Shown here: piece by piece, positions 23,270 through 35,127 of the stretch | Position numbering within the stretch: the first letter of the stretch is position 1 | Layout: each line of letters starts with the position of its first letter | Source of the DNA: Diphasiastrum complanatum | Taxonomy: Eukaryota > Streptophyta > Lycopodiopsida > Lycopodiales > Lycopodiaceae | Length of the DNA stretch: 64,000 bases | Assembly: GCA_029204225.1 (NCBI GenBank) | Contig: CM055097.1 | Span: forward strand, 30,285,785 to 30,349,784 | Reading direction: 5' to 3' | Notes under the pieces: generated by a model | Database searches by the model: none | What the model saw: only the letters and a program-made list of their open reading frames with translations | What the model was told of the DNA's origin: nothing | Translations under genes and position numbers: made by a program

Positions 23270-23790
23270 CAAGGCATTCCATTGTGTGATTAGTTCTTTC
23301 TATCTAACCATCAGGATTTGGATAATTGGTTGATGAACTTATGCTCAAGGAAGTTTCTAATGTATTAAATACTACTATCAACCATCTTGTGAGCATCGGG
23401 TCACGATCATTCACAATACTTGAAGGCAATCCATATAATATAAATAGACATAAATATTTGAGCTAATTTAGATGCTTTCACTGTAGTTTTTATCATAATG
23501 AACATAGCTAATTTTGTTAACTAGTCAACTATGATCCAAATAGCATCATTTTCTTTATTCATATGTGGTAAACCAACTATAACATCCATTGATATACTAT
23601 CCCACCACTTAGTAGGGATGCAATAAATCTCCGACCTTTAAGTGTTCAAATTATTATGTTGGCACTCGTCACAATGTAACACATAAGATTCTATAAAATG
23701 TTTTAATTTTGGCCAATAGAAGTCCCTTTGTATCAAATATAACATATGATGTATACTTGATGTCATAGGTTCTAACTCGTCATGGTCAAA
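23270..23790 (-). mobile_element. Ty3/gypsy integrase fragment, degraded
   Basis: The minus strand reads YVLHCDECQHNNLNT (end of the zinc finger), WWDSISMDVIVGLPHMNKEN (first Asp of the core), DAIWIIVD and LTKLAMFI. The wording (SMDxIxGLP, IWIIVD) is that of plant chromovirus-type gypsy integrases. Stops occur throughout and the rest of pol is not adjacent. Confidence 0.78.
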
Positions 23791-24260
23791 AATTTATTGA
23801 ATTTTTTTTTTATCTCACTTAAAAGAGACAACCATCGTTTGATCATAGACACATCTGTATGGCATCTTCCAATGAGTTCAATTGATACCCTCATCATCTA
23901 AGGACTTCAAAGGAAGTGTGTGGAGTACTATAAGAGTTTGTCCACATAATTTATTATGTTGACAAAAGACCTTCAAGCCAACCAAGCAGTAGCTCTTATT
24001 GTCATCCGTGATGATACGAAAGTGGCAATACTTTGTGTCATGATCCAAGAAGATGAGCAATCATGGAGCTTCATATCCTCAAGAGATTGTTCAACAGTAT
24101 TCTAGAGTTTTTCACTATTATGAATGGTAATCTCTCTCTTATAATTCATTATCTCATTAGACTAGTTTTTTATTATTTTTCTGTACCATTCATATATTTT
24201 TCATGTATATTAATTCACTTTGGAGGATATTGTCGTCTAATTCATTCTTGTGGACTGGTG
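23791..24260. other. Non-coding stretch
   Basis: No gene or domain is visible. It separates the gypsy integrase remnant from a probable copia LTR. Confidence 0.35.
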
Positions 24261-24801
24261 TGTTAGACACAATGTAAGTGTTTACAAGAAGAGTCTAAGT
24301 TGAACTGCAGGTGATAGGCGTGATAGTGAGTAGTTATACAGACATGAGTGAGCAATTATTGTTACTATACAATGGCATGTTTGAATGGTGACATGTATAT
24401 TCTATTTTAGATTTGGTAGAGAAAGAGCTCCATTTTGAGTGATACCATTTGATAGTTGTCACCATTCAACAATCAATATTTAAATAGTGTCAATACTTCT
24501 ACAATGCCAATAGTGGACAGTCGACAGTGTCGACTACCCATAGTCGATAGTGGCGATCATGTTAATTCGATATTGTTCATTGGTTGATAGCTTGACTTTG
24601 AACTCGAATGTGGAGTCTTGGACTGCTCTGCTTTGAATATTTGTGTATTTTTGCAAATTGTTCAAATATGTGTGTAAAATTATAGACTATCACTAATAAC
24701 AATTCAGTTCTATAGGCTGTTGTAGAGAGTGAGCATTTACAATGTACAAGAGCACTCAAAAGATAGAGTTAGGTGAGTAGGAGTAACATTAAACTCCAAC
24801 A
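24261..24801 (-). repeat. Probable 3' LTR of a minus-strand copia element
   Basis: The right edge is defined by a polypurine tract: minus strand TAAGGAGGAG is followed by TGTTGGAGTTTAATG. The left edge at about 24261 (TGTTAGACAC on plus) is a guess. The LTR lies directly downstream of a copia RNase H remnant, as expected for the 3' end of such an element. Confidence 0.55.
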
Positions 24802-25440
24802 CTCCTCCTTAAGCTTACTATTAGGAATTTGAATAAAAAGTTAACATACTAACTAAGTTTAGACAATGATTATGTTAGAATATCAACCAACATATTATCA
24901 GCTTGATAGTAACTTAATTTGACATTCTTATTCTGAACCTTCTCTCTTAGAAAATGAAATTAAACTTCGATATGCTTAGTTCTAGAGTGAGTTCATGGAT
25001 TCAGAGAAAGAGTTATTAGCGCTGATTGTCGCAATGGAGTATTGTTGGTCTAATCTACTAAAATTTCAGATCCTGGAGTAATCTTGTAAGCCAAATAATT
25101 TCCTTGACTGTAGAGATGGCTGCAACATATTTGCACTTGGTAGAGGACAAAGAAATGCATTTCTACTTTCAACTGTTCCATGAAATGGGTCTTCTTGCAA
25201 GAAAGCATAGGTAGCCATAGGATTTTTTGGTATCCACGTCTCCAGCCCAATCTGGGTCAGAATAGGCTTTCAAGATTAATGCATCCTTTGAATTTCCATC
25301 GTAACACAAAGCATAGTGCTTAATGGCTTGTATGTACCTCAATGGTATTCATAAAGCTTTCCAATGTGGTAGGCCTAGATTCATCCAAATAGATAATTTG
25401 AACCTACTTTGATACCTCCTTGTTGGAGACACAGCGAATG
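24802..25440 (-). mobile_element. Copia RNase H remnant with PPT
   Basis: The minus strand reads RYIQAIKHYALCYDGNSKDA, AYSDPDWAGDVDTKKSYGYL, CISLSSTKCKYVAAISTVKE, IIWLTRLLQDL and HSRTKHIEV. These are the ordered motifs of copia RNase H (YSDxDWAG, LSSTExEYVA, RTKHI). Several stops are present and the Glu of STEAEY is Lys. The PPT TAAGGAGGAG lies at 24802-24811. Everything upstream of the RT end is missing. Confidence 0.85.
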
Positions 25441-27100
25441 TGATTGAACTTCTCTCCCAAAAAAAGAAAAAACAACGAACTTATAAGGATCGAGTCAAAC
25501 AATCAATATTTAGACAAGTGCTTAGAATATTTTTTTAACTTAGTAGAATGCATGGGTAGGTGTCGGGGACAACCATGAAGAGTGTGGATTATTAGCCATT
25601 TGTGACAATCATGCAAAATTTGACAGATATGTTAATCAATAGAGCAATAGTAATCCATCATTGTTCCAGCAATTTAGTTTGTGTAAGGTGATTGCATATT
25701 CAAACTGATTCCTACTTGCAGATTCATTGTTTTTGTAGATTTTATCGTTTTGTATGACTGATAGCATTGCTCGATTTTTTCTCTAATCATTTCATTTAGT
25801 TCAACGCTTCCACAAAGTTAAAATTTAATTCACTATAATTTTGTGCATGGCTATGGAATCGATTGCATAGATTTAGCGACTTTGAAGCTGTGATCAAGTA
25901 AGGTAGACCTGATCTGCCTGAATTCGATAAACGTAATTTGTATGCACCGAGAAATCTCAGCCTCTGAGCTATCCAATTTCTAGCATTAGAAACTTCCATG
26001 GAGTTTCCCTCTAAAATGTATATTTTTGGAGTCTTGTTGCTCTTTGAAGAAGGTTGTCTTTGTCGATTAATATCCTCTAACTAATGAAATTTGACGTTAA
26101 TTTTAGCTAGTAGGATGATAAAATTAAGATAAATTCAGCTAGATCAATATGGTAAATATATACCGATTGTAATTAGAAAATATATGCCCACATGCTAGCA
26201 AGGACCCGACTCAAGTAAGATAAACCATCACACCACATGAATACCAATTAAATTAAACACACATGGCACAATTTGCTACTCACAATTAAGTTTTGAATTT
26301 GCAAGGTGCAAATACGTTCAAAAGCCTCCCCCCCTTTTTGCCTTTCAATTTGGCTAGCATATTGGATTGAATGTATAAGATATGACATACTTTGTTTGGA
26401 AAAGAGAGTACCCCCGTTAAAGTCCAAACGTGATCATGACCACATTGAAGGCACAATGTGATAGATGGTAGTAGCATGAGTAGATCATGATTTGGGACTA
26501 GGGCCAATGCTTGTGAACTGTCTTCACCCTAGAATCCTACATTTTTTGGAAGATGGTCATTTCTTTAGGATTGTTGACATCAAAATTCCACAACTCAAGG
26601 CTCTTTGACGCTTAGAATCTCTGAAATAATAGAATATGTCACTAAAATTGTCAAAAGTTAGCAAACAAACTGTCCACAAATCTACTCATATCCAGCTTTA
26701 GGATGAAAAAAATTCTCACAAGCCTTCTATGGGAAAAAAATTGCTCCAAGATTATTCTCTTATAATTTCAACATAGTATTACCTATAACCTTCATATCTC
26801 CTAGTAAGCATGTAGTAATTTTAAAGTGACAATATCAAAACTTTCTACCATTTTAGATTATTTAATTGAGATCAATGAATCTTACATATTGTCTACCTTA
26901 ATTGAATTACCTTATTGAGTCAATGAATCTTACATTACTAGAAGACTTAATATTTTGTTTTCTCTAGATATTTTGATGAGCATTGATTTTCCTACATAAT
27001 AATCAATGTCAAATTTTTAAAAGTCAACCTCCTTCAAAATTTTCTTGAAATTGGTTTTTATATATCAATGTATTTTCTATGCTCAAATAATGCAACTCTC
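25441..27100. other. Non-coding AT-rich stretch
   Basis: No exon, RNA gene or mobile-element domain could be recognised. Open frames of 60-75 codons near 25796-25999 and 26286-26507 show no motif. Confidence 0.45.
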
Positions 27101-27419
27101 AATCTTAGCCCTTTGTATGCCACAAGTTAAGAATCTCTCATATTGATGTTGGCTACCAGCTGCAATAACAAACATACAACAACTGACAATGGAAAAGCTT
27201 TGGCTAAGATGTCATTAAATTTGAATTTGCTCTCTAAAGCAATATGCTCCGACAATTCTATTATGTGATAATCAAAGTGTCATTGCCTTATCGGCCAACT
27301 CTAGATTTCATTCATGACAACAGATGTATTCACCAAGGCATTGAGAGTTGATGCACACAACATATTTTGTGCATCACTTAGTCTGAAGATCAAGGCATTC
27401 ATTAATCCAGATTAGGCAG
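27100..27419 (+). mobile_element. Copia RNase H C-terminal remnant
   Basis: The plus strand reads LLCDNQSVIALSANSRFH, then an apparent internal deletion, then TDVFTKALRVDAHNIFCASL. These are the DNxSA and DxxTKAL ends of copia RNase H. The missing middle is the part containing the histidine motif. The stretch ends directly at the TGTT of the right-hand direct repeat (27420), the normal place of a 3' LTR. Confidence 0.72.
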
Positions 27420-27805
27420 TGTTCAATTTATTCATTCTCTCCCTAAATCCCATTGTTAATCTAGATTCATTCATGTTGCGGCATATTTACACACATTCTA
27501 CAAAAATACACAAGAATCGAAGACAGTATCTATGCAACAATCATAATATCAAGGAAGATCCAACTATCAAAGAAGTATTGAGTCTATTAACTGACAAATG
27601 CTCGAACATTTGATTCGAACAACTATCAAATCGAACATTCAAACCCTTATCACACTCAACTCCATCCCATGTGACGTCGATTTGAATTGACAAATTGTCG
27701 ACTATCTTGTTGACATGATGGTACTACTCTAAACAAAGTTAGTCACCTATATCAGCTAGTTACTGCATTGTGCAACTATTTTGACAATGACAGTAGCCAC
27801 ACTCA
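27420..27805 (+). repeat. Right copy of direct repeat pair, likely copia 3' LTR
   Basis: It begins TGTTCAATTTATTCATTC, then CTCCCTAAATCCC. It matches 22773-23165 in the same orientation with substitutions and indels. The distal end is uncertain and may run into the TG microsatellite at 27914. Confidence 0.6.
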
Positions 27806-27912
27806 TCACTTGTCCAAATAGTGATAGTCACGACTACCACTCACATGGAATAGCGACAACCTTGATCACCAAAAAGATCCACCTCAAAACGCAAAGCTCG
27901 ACGTCTCTATGA

Positions 27913-27913
<1 letters not shown>

Positions 27914-28001
<88 letters not shown>
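27914..28001. repeat. (TG)n microsatellite, about 88 bp
   Basis: Uninterrupted TG dinucleotide run. The open frame of alternating His/Thr that it creates on the minus strand is an artefact. Confidence 0.97.
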
Positions 28002-28002
<1 letters not shown>

Positions 28003-28379
28003 TCATATTCTATAATGATCATATAATTTTTGATTATGATGTATCAAGCAAACAAGCATTCAAAATTGGATGATCATTGTAATTAATCAGCAGACACTAT
28101 AGATGTTATCACATCAATTAGACTTAAATAGAGAGCCAAAATAAGTTATCAAATCATCATAACCATTACAAAACTAAGACCTAATTTTGAGTATGTTTTT
28201 TCTATTGCAATTGTCATGTGCTTGTCATTTTCCTAACTTGTATTCTTTATTTTTTGAATCAATCCATTGTCTTATTGTGTTCAAAATAATATATGTGTAT
28301 GTATTCTGCTACTTTGTCTTATTGTTCTGTTAGATGCTGCTCTCTTATCATTTTTTATGTCTTATGTTCACTTCCACAA
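28002..28379. other. Non-coding spacer
   Basis: Nothing recognisable lies between the TG tract and the next copia fragment. Confidence 0.4.
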
Positions 28380-30292
28380 CTAGCAAATATTAGAGTTTGT
28401 GTGTGTTGAATGTAGCCTGGATATCAACGAGAAGAAAAAAATATGAAGTGTTCGATGTTTCAAGAAGTTTGTAGCATTTGCTGAACGACACACCTCCAAG
28501 AAAGTGCAGACTATCAGGTCCGATAATGGAGGTGAATATACGAGCAAGGAGTTCTCAAGTTTCTTCCAAGAACGAGAAATCAAGCATCCGTTCATGCCTG
28601 CTTACACATGACAATACAATGGTGTAGCTGGAAAAAGAAATAGGACGAAGGAGCTAGATGCATGATGGCACAAGCACAGTTGTTGGGTCGATTTTGGGCT
28701 GAGCCAATTGCAGTAGCTGTACACCTGCATAACAGATCAACAACGACAACCCTTGAAGACAAGACACCATACAAATGTGGATGGGTGAAAAGCGTGATTA
28801 CGTACGTGTGTTTGGATGTGCAGCATACACGCACATATAAAAAAAAAATAGCAAGTCAGTGCAAACAGTCATGGTTAGATATTCGAACGGCTCATAGATC
28901 TACCGACTCTACAATCCAATCTCAAAGAAAGTTATAACAAATAGAGACGTGAAGTTCGAGAATCAACATTTCCTGGAATGAAGGAGGCAAAATGCCATGA
29001 GATCTTCACACTACTACCAATTGAAGAGGGATATCGAGGCTAGACATCGAACCAGAATGTCGAGCCATAGACTTCGGAGCAGGAAGTTGAAGACAAACTT
29101 GTCAAAAAAATCGAAGAGAATACAAACCAACAACAACAAGTCAGACCAAGAAGGTTGACAAGAACGAGAAGCCCTCTAGACCGATACATCAACAATCTTC
29201 AATGGAGTGAAGATGTAGATGTAGAATACTACAGTTACATTGAAGAACCAATGACATATCAAGAATCTATCCAGAGTCCAGAGGGAGAATTTTGGAAACA
29301 AGCAATGTTAGAGGAGATCGAGTCGATGAGGCAGAATGGAGCATGGATACTAGAGCCACTACCCGAAGGAAAGAAAAAGGTCGACTACAAATGGGTATAC
29401 AAAAAAAAACTGAAATTAGATGGGATTGTTGGATGATACAAAGCTCGACTTGTCGCTAAAGGCTACATGCAGAGGTATGGCATCAACTACTTCGATACAT
29501 ACTCATCGATGGTCAAGATGGCGAGCATCTGACTACTCCTCGCTTATGCAATGCAACTTGATATGGAGATACACCAGATTGATATAAAAATATCCTTTCT
29601 CCACAAAGACCTAGAGGAAGAAATTTTTATGAAATAGCCTGAAGGATACGAAGACTTGAACAATTGAGACTACGCTTGTCGGCTACATCGATGTATCTAT
29701 GGTCTCAAGTAGGCTTCACGAGCTTGGTATAAGAAGCTCGATAATGTTCTAGGCTTCGTTCCTACACAACCAGACTGTAATGTCTATGTAAAAAGAGTAG
29801 AAAAACGGCTTGTGATTTTATCTATAATTGCAGATGACTCTTTGATGATAGGAAATTGTCTGATGTAGATAAATGAGACAAAGAGTTAGATTTTTGCAAA
29901 TTATGAGATCACAGATCTAGGAGAAGCGACGAAATGTCTTGGGATGCAAATCAAAAGAGATCGAACAAGAGGAGTTTTGCACCTGAGTCAGTCAGAATAC
30001 GCCGAAAAGGTGCTAAAGCAGTACAAAATGAACAACTGCAAAGAAAAGGCCACACCAATGATAGCCGGAGCCAGATTGTCGAAGCAAGACTATCCAAGCA
30101 TAGAAGAGGAGAGACTAAAGATGGAGAATATGTCATATCAAAACCTGATTGATAGTCTAATGTACCTTACAATTTGTACCAAACTCGACTTGACATTCTC
30201 TGTCTACTCAATAAAACAATTCTCCTCCAATCCTGGCATGGCACATTGGCTGATGGAAAATTGAATATTGCAATATCTAAAAGGCACCCAAT
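28380..30292 (+). mobile_element. Ty1/copia integrase-RT fragment, degraded
   Basis: Plus strand. The integrase core starts near 28455 with FKKFVAFAERHTSKKV and TIRSDNGGEYTSKEFSSFF. The following NGVAGKRNRT has Gly where the catalytic Glu belongs. A degenerate linker rich in Gln/Arg follows. RT begins near 29260 with SPEGEFWKQAMLEEIESM and NGAWILEPLP, then [33 protein letters not shown] and GMQIKRDR. The catalytic motif reads IIADDSL. It ends with GMAHW and ILQYLKGTQ at about 30290, where a gypsy remnant on the other strand begins. At least seven in-frame stops. RNase H and LTRs are missing. Confidence 0.87.
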
Positions 30293-31555
30293 GCTAGGGT
30301 AGGAGGACAATCGTCCCATTTGATTGCCACTGACGCCAACAGAGTTAGATCTTTAGCAAACATTGCCGATTGTCGCACCGTTGGATCCGGAGAGTGGACA
30401 TACTCTCTCTGATATGCTTGTAAGGCATGGTGGAAGTCCACTGAAATGTTCCAACTGTAAGGCTGATGGATGATTGGCCAATTAGGCATATGGATGGTGA
30501 TTTTGTCCATAGCCAATCCCAAATCTTTCCATTTATGTCTTCGCGGCATTGGCACGTAATAAGGATCTACTCGCAACTAGCGAGGGCTAGCGACGTAACT
30601 CCTAATTGATTCCGGAGTTTTCTCAAAAACCGTGATTCTCCATGTCGGCTGCTCTCCCAGTGCAAGTATTTTGTCCAAATATTTGTCGGCCTCGATCTCG
30701 GAGGTCTTAAATTTCAGAACCCATCCACCACGCGAGGACTCATGCGGATGTTGCTTTCACCTTGAATCCATGTGCAATCTTGTTCGGCCATCTGTAATTG
30801 CCCCTTTAGCAGCTGCACCTGTTGCTTGGCATCTTGCACTACCTTATCTACATGATCCTGTGCGGTTGTCAGGGCGTTTTGTAGGGAGCTGATGTAGGTT
30901 TCCAAGCAATCAGCTTGTTGCTGGGCCAATTTCTTTGTGCTTTCAACCTTATCTTCATGTTATTTGGCTATCTTTAACTCTCGATCCAGCTGGACAATTT
31001 TCTGGCTGATCAGAGTATTTTCGGATCCTAGATCAGAGATCCTCTGCTCCATTTCCTTCTTCTTATCCAGCATAGATTGGATCACTTGCCCAAGGCGTGA
31101 AACTAACCCTAGAGCATCACCAGAATTGACGGTCGTGGAGGTGGCAGCAGCAGGAGAACCGGATGGTACTGTCCTTGGTAGGCATGGAATAGGTGCCAAG
31201 GTCTCTTCTTCTTCAAAAGTATCCTTTCTTCAAACCCTTCAGGAACCGTGGCGTCGAACAACTTTGGTGACTTTACAGCTGTGTCGACCCGAAGTGTGGC
31301 TGGGCTACCTTGTGTGTGTGGTTGACGACTGGCATCTTCGACACCAACAGTAGATTCATGGATATGCCCAAATTCTCTTCCAGGGGATTGGGGTTCAAAG
31401 GGCGCTGGGCTCTGGGGCATTTCAAAGATTTTGGTGGCCCCAAGGGGGTCGGAATTTTCGAACAAATCCATGAAGAACTGTGTGTTGGGTGAGGTTGCTT
31501 CGGTGTGCGGGGGGTGAGGCGGCCTGGGCAGCTACGATGGGAATGGTAGGCCCAA
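30293..31555 (-). mobile_element. Gypsy-related coiled-coil region, degraded
   Basis: The minus strand holds a Pro-rich segment (about 31470-31200) followed by two coiled-coil runs. The first is LVSRLGQVIQSMLDKKKEME with RISDLGSENTLI (about 31110-30970). The second is LETYISSLQNALTTAQDHVD with QLLKGQLQMAEQD (about 30900-30780). A further open stretch ends in TVRQSAMFAKDLTLLASVA at 30380-30300, which is shared with the nested element at 14.6-14.8 kb. So it belongs with the adjacent RT copy. I cannot assign the coiled coils to a known gag or accessory ORF. There are stops near 31270-31400 and at about 30960 and 30712. Confidence 0.55.
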
Positions 31556-32045
31556 TGGCAATGGCGTATTTTGAGGCATCCGTATGAACATGAAACTCTA
31601 ATGTCCAATCTGGAGAGCACAGTATTGGTGCTGAAGTTAATATTTTTTTTAACTTTTCAAAGGCTTCTAACGCCTCTACTGTCCAAATAGGAACAATAGT
31701 TAATTTGTATATAGGTCGTGCTAATACGCAAAGAAGATAATAGAAATTCGATAGTTCGCATGACCCATAAACACATAAACTCCTCGAATTGTTGCTGGCG
31801 GTGGCAATTCCACATTAACTTTGATCTTAGAATAATCAGTGGCAATACCATGTCTTGATATCACATGTCCAAGCACAACTCCGTGCGAAACCCATATCTA
31901 GCATTTTCTGAATTTAGAGAAATTTGATATTTGCGACATCTTTCAAATACTTTCTCCAATCGATCTAGGTGGTCTGTATCTGTACTATGAACTCCCAAGT
32001 TGTCCAAGTAAATTTCAAGGAATTTCTGGAGATAATCTAAAGTTT
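31556..32045 (-). mobile_element. Second copy of the nested-type gypsy RT
   Basis: It aligns base by base with 15655-16145: same GHANYYRIS-like segment, same PPTRIHGV-like region with small indels. It begins inside the palm just past the catalytic motif and ends at about 31556. RNase H and integrase expected next are absent, replaced by the coiled-coil segment. At 32045 it is cut by the plus-strand copia RT. Confidence 0.85.
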
Positions 32046-32049
32046 GTTG

Positions 32050-33027
32050 ATAGCAATATTGTCATTCTTCTAATTTATGTTGATGACATTATTCTTTGTG
32101 GAAGTTGTATCAAGCTAGTTGATGAAACTAAACTAGCACTTGGATGTGAGTTTAAAATGCAAGATCTAGGAGAGATGCATTACATCCTAGGCTTAGAAAG
32201 TGATTTTTATGAAAATCATGTCTTTATATGCCAATCTAGATATGCTCACTCTATGTTGAAAAAATTCCATATGGAAAATTTTAAGAGCATAGATACTCCA
32301 ATGGAGCAAATTGTAAAAGATCCTAATAAAGTTGATGAAAGATCCTTTGAGGACATCACACTTTTTAGGAATCTTGTAGGCTCCTTGATTTGGCTCACCA
32401 TTACTAGGCTGTGTGCACAAATTGAGTCAATTTATGCAAGATCCTAAGATCCATCATTGGAAGATGGACAAGAGGATTCTAAGATATGTATCTTCATCTT
32501 GTGATTATGGTCTACTTTATAAAAGTGAAGATTTGTCCATTGTTGGCTACTCGGATTCGGACTTTGCAAGTGACAAGATGGATCGAAAGTCTATTAGTGC
32601 ATACACTATCTTTCTTGGAGGCAATCTAATATCTTGGCTTTCCAAAAAGCAAGATACTATATATCTCTCTTCATGTGAGGCCGAGTACAAAGCACTCACT
32701 ACAACTACCAAAGAGGTGCTTTGGATCAAGAGGTTATTAATGGAGCTAAAGTGCATAAAGGAAGATGATCTACCAATGATCAAGTGTGATAACATCTCGG
32801 CCCAAGCTCTTGCCAATAATCTCATATTTTATGCAAGAAACAAGCACATAGAAGTGGCACACCATTTTGTGAGAGAAAAGCTTATTGGAGGAGAAATCTA
32901 TTTGGAGCATGTCAACTCGTCCTCTTGTATTGCCGATCTACTCACCAAGCCTTTGAGCAAAAGTGCTTTCATCAAGCATAGATCTAATCTTGGAGTTATA
33001 TCAAGATCAATGCTTAAATCTTCATAG
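32050..33027 (+). mobile_element. Copia RT end and RNase H
   Basis: Plus strand. It starts in the RT palm with VILLIYVDDIILCG (catalytic YVDD intact), then MQDLGEMHYILGLE, NLVGSLIWLTITR. A short deletion near 32408 shifts the frame. RNase H is then open to the stop at 33025-33027: HKLSQFMQDP, YSDSDFASDKMDRKSISAY, YLSSCEAEYKALTTTTKEVL, RNKHIEVAHHFVREKL, IADLLTKPLSK. This is the best-preserved copia segment in the window. The PPT and 3' LTR follow directly. Confidence 0.92.
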
Positions 33028-33037
33028 ATAATAATTT

Positions 33038-33048
33038 TTTAGGAGGAG
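33038..33048 (+). promoter_or_regulatory. Polypurine tract of the plus-strand copia
   Basis: TTTAGGAGGAG lies directly before TGTGAAGAATTG, 10 bp after the RNase H stop. Position and sequence are those of a copia PPT. Confidence 0.8.
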
Positions 33049-33752
33049 TGTGAAGAATTGAAAAAGATTATCTATGTTAGATATAGGGGTCTTATGTTTT
33101 TTACATCAAGCATCTAGGTGTAGGATGTTGGTGGGAACAAATTTGGCATAGATGACAAATTATGCATTTCCACTTGTAATGCCACTATTGAGCCAAAATA
33201 GAGTAAGAGGCTAAACTTGTGCCAATTAGAGTGTAGACAAGTGTAATGCCTTTGTTTGATGAATTCTAAGAGGTCCAATAGGATTTAGAGGTGGAACCAT
33301 GTGAGGTCCAATAGGAATTTGAGGTGTGCTTGAATATAGTCCAATAGAATTAAGAGATGCATGGATCGATGGTTCAATAGGATTAAGAGGTGACAAAGTG
33401 TGGTCCAATCATAGTTAAGCATAGTGGTAGCTCATGGATCTACTAGTATCATTGTACTCCTCGTTTTGGATCTAATTGATTTGGTGATTGTGTGGATTTT
33501 GAGTGTTATTGGATTTCTAGCTTTCTCTCTCTACCCGAGGAGAGCAGCTTGTTTTTACTTAGAATATTTTTTGAGTATCTCCCACACGTGTGAGTGAGAG
33601 TTGGAAGTGATTGAATGCATGTAGTAGTGTGTTTTTGCCATAGGATCTAAGAATGATCTTGAATCTCAATCTAGTCTTGATTTTGGTGTATCTACGCACC
33701 TTAGGAGTTCACAAGTACATATTGTGGAAAATCCACACGTGTGAAATCAACA
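33049..33752 (+). repeat. 3' LTR of the plus-strand copia
   Basis: It starts at TGTGAAGAATTG after the PPT and is proposed to end at CACACGTGTGAAATCAACA. The start resembles the element-sense start of the LTR at 35128-35739 (TGTCAAAATATTGGAAAAA), so the two LTRs are probably of one family in opposite orientation. The right edge is inferred. Confidence 0.6.
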
Positions 33753-34700
33753 ATATGAGAAGCAAAAGCACCATCACAAGAGTTAGCATACTCTTTGGGA
33801 TCAAGCTTGTAGATTCCACCATATCTAGACCCAAATGCAAGGATCTCATCATGCTTCTTGATTGTACATGTATCAACATTGAAATTCACATCTAGTCCAC
33901 TATCAAACAATTGCCCAACACTAATAAGATTTTTTGTTAACTTAGGAACAAAAAGTACTTTAGACAGAGAAAGAACATTTGATGATGAAAGCTTTAAGGG
34001 AATGGTCCCTATGCCTTCAATAGCACACTCATGATCATTTGTTGTGTAGATGGACTTCTTGGCTCCTTCATAAGGTGTCATGGATGAAAAAGAATGCTTG
34101 GAGCTACACATATGTGAGGAAGCTCCACTGTCGATATACCACGAACCATCCTTCTTGAAAGGTGATGAAGAAAAACTCGAGACCATAAGAGTTGCATGAG
34201 CATCTTCCTTCTCTTCATTGGAAATGTTGGCTTGCTTGAATTGACTCTTCTTCTTGAAGCAATTGGTGGCATAATGCCCCTTCTTGCCACAAAGAAACAC
34301 TTGATGTTTTTCTTCTTCTTCTTGGATGTGAAAGCTTGAGAGGACTCATCCTCTTCTCCTTTCTCCTTGGAAATAAGATTATTCTTGCTTGAAGAGGGTT
34401 GGTGTTGATTCTTACTTCTTGTCTTATGCTTGTCTTTGGTAAAGAGAGCTTTACCATCAATGTTGAGAGACAGTCTTTCCATTTTCAAGAGTTTATACTC
34501 TTGTCTTGATTCTTCAAAAATGAGCACACTTTGGAGTGCTTCCAAGAAGTATGGCAAAAGTTATGGTTCTCTGAATTTCACACGTGTGAAATACTCCAAA
34601 AATGTCAAATTGACTCAAATACAATCTATTTGTATGAAACAATTTGCCTAGAACCTATAAATTTTGTCTAAATCACATATAGATGAGATTGGTCAACTTC
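33753..34700 (-). mobile_element. Copia gag end, knuckle and protease
   Basis: Minus strand. Lys/Ser-rich gag tail (34557-34310), then a knuckle split by a one-base frameshift: KCF ends one frame and LCGKKGHYATNC continues in the next. The protease has SWYIDSGASSHMCSSKHSFS with the Asp-Ser-Gly-Ala active site intact. Then LFVPKLTKNLISVGQL and a pre-integrase beginning (YGGIYKLDP) follow. It breaks off at about 33753 against the LTR of the neighbouring plus-strand copia. Confidence 0.88.
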
Positions 34701-35115
34701 TGGATGATTTTTGTGATCATTCAAGCAATAAATGACATGTACTCGCAATTTGCCACAGGTCTAGGCACCCTACCTCTGACTCTTCAAAAGCTTATAACTT
34801 CTGATTGGCTTATCCAACTGTCATGATTCAAATTGCATCAGATTCTACACATTTCTGACTTTCTAGTGGGCTAATTTGCATAAATTTGGATCTTAGGTGA
34901 GAGAGAACCACCAAACTGAAGATGGGCGGATTTCACACGTGCCAGCACCTAAAATTCCATACAGTACTTGATCTGGACCATTCAAAGTGGTTTGAAGCTC
35001 TAAATCACCAGAAAACTGCAAACTAGCTAGAAAGTAGAATCTAGACAATTCCTAGCCTGAAATATGATCAAATTTGCAAACTTTTTGATTAGATTTGCTT
35101 CTAAATCTTAGGTAG
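34701..35115 (-). other. Leader or deleted gag N-terminus of the minus-strand copia
   Basis: This lies between PBS and the recognisable gag tail. No frame is open and the usual WKxxM gag start is not seen, so the N-terminal gag is lost or decayed. Confidence 0.45.
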
Positions 35116-35127
35116 GCTCTGATACCA
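35116..35127 (-). promoter_or_regulatory. Copia primer-binding site
   Basis: Plus GCTCTGATACCA, so minus TGGTATCAGAGC, the methionyl-tRNA type site, immediately inside the LTR start at 35128. Confidence 0.85.
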
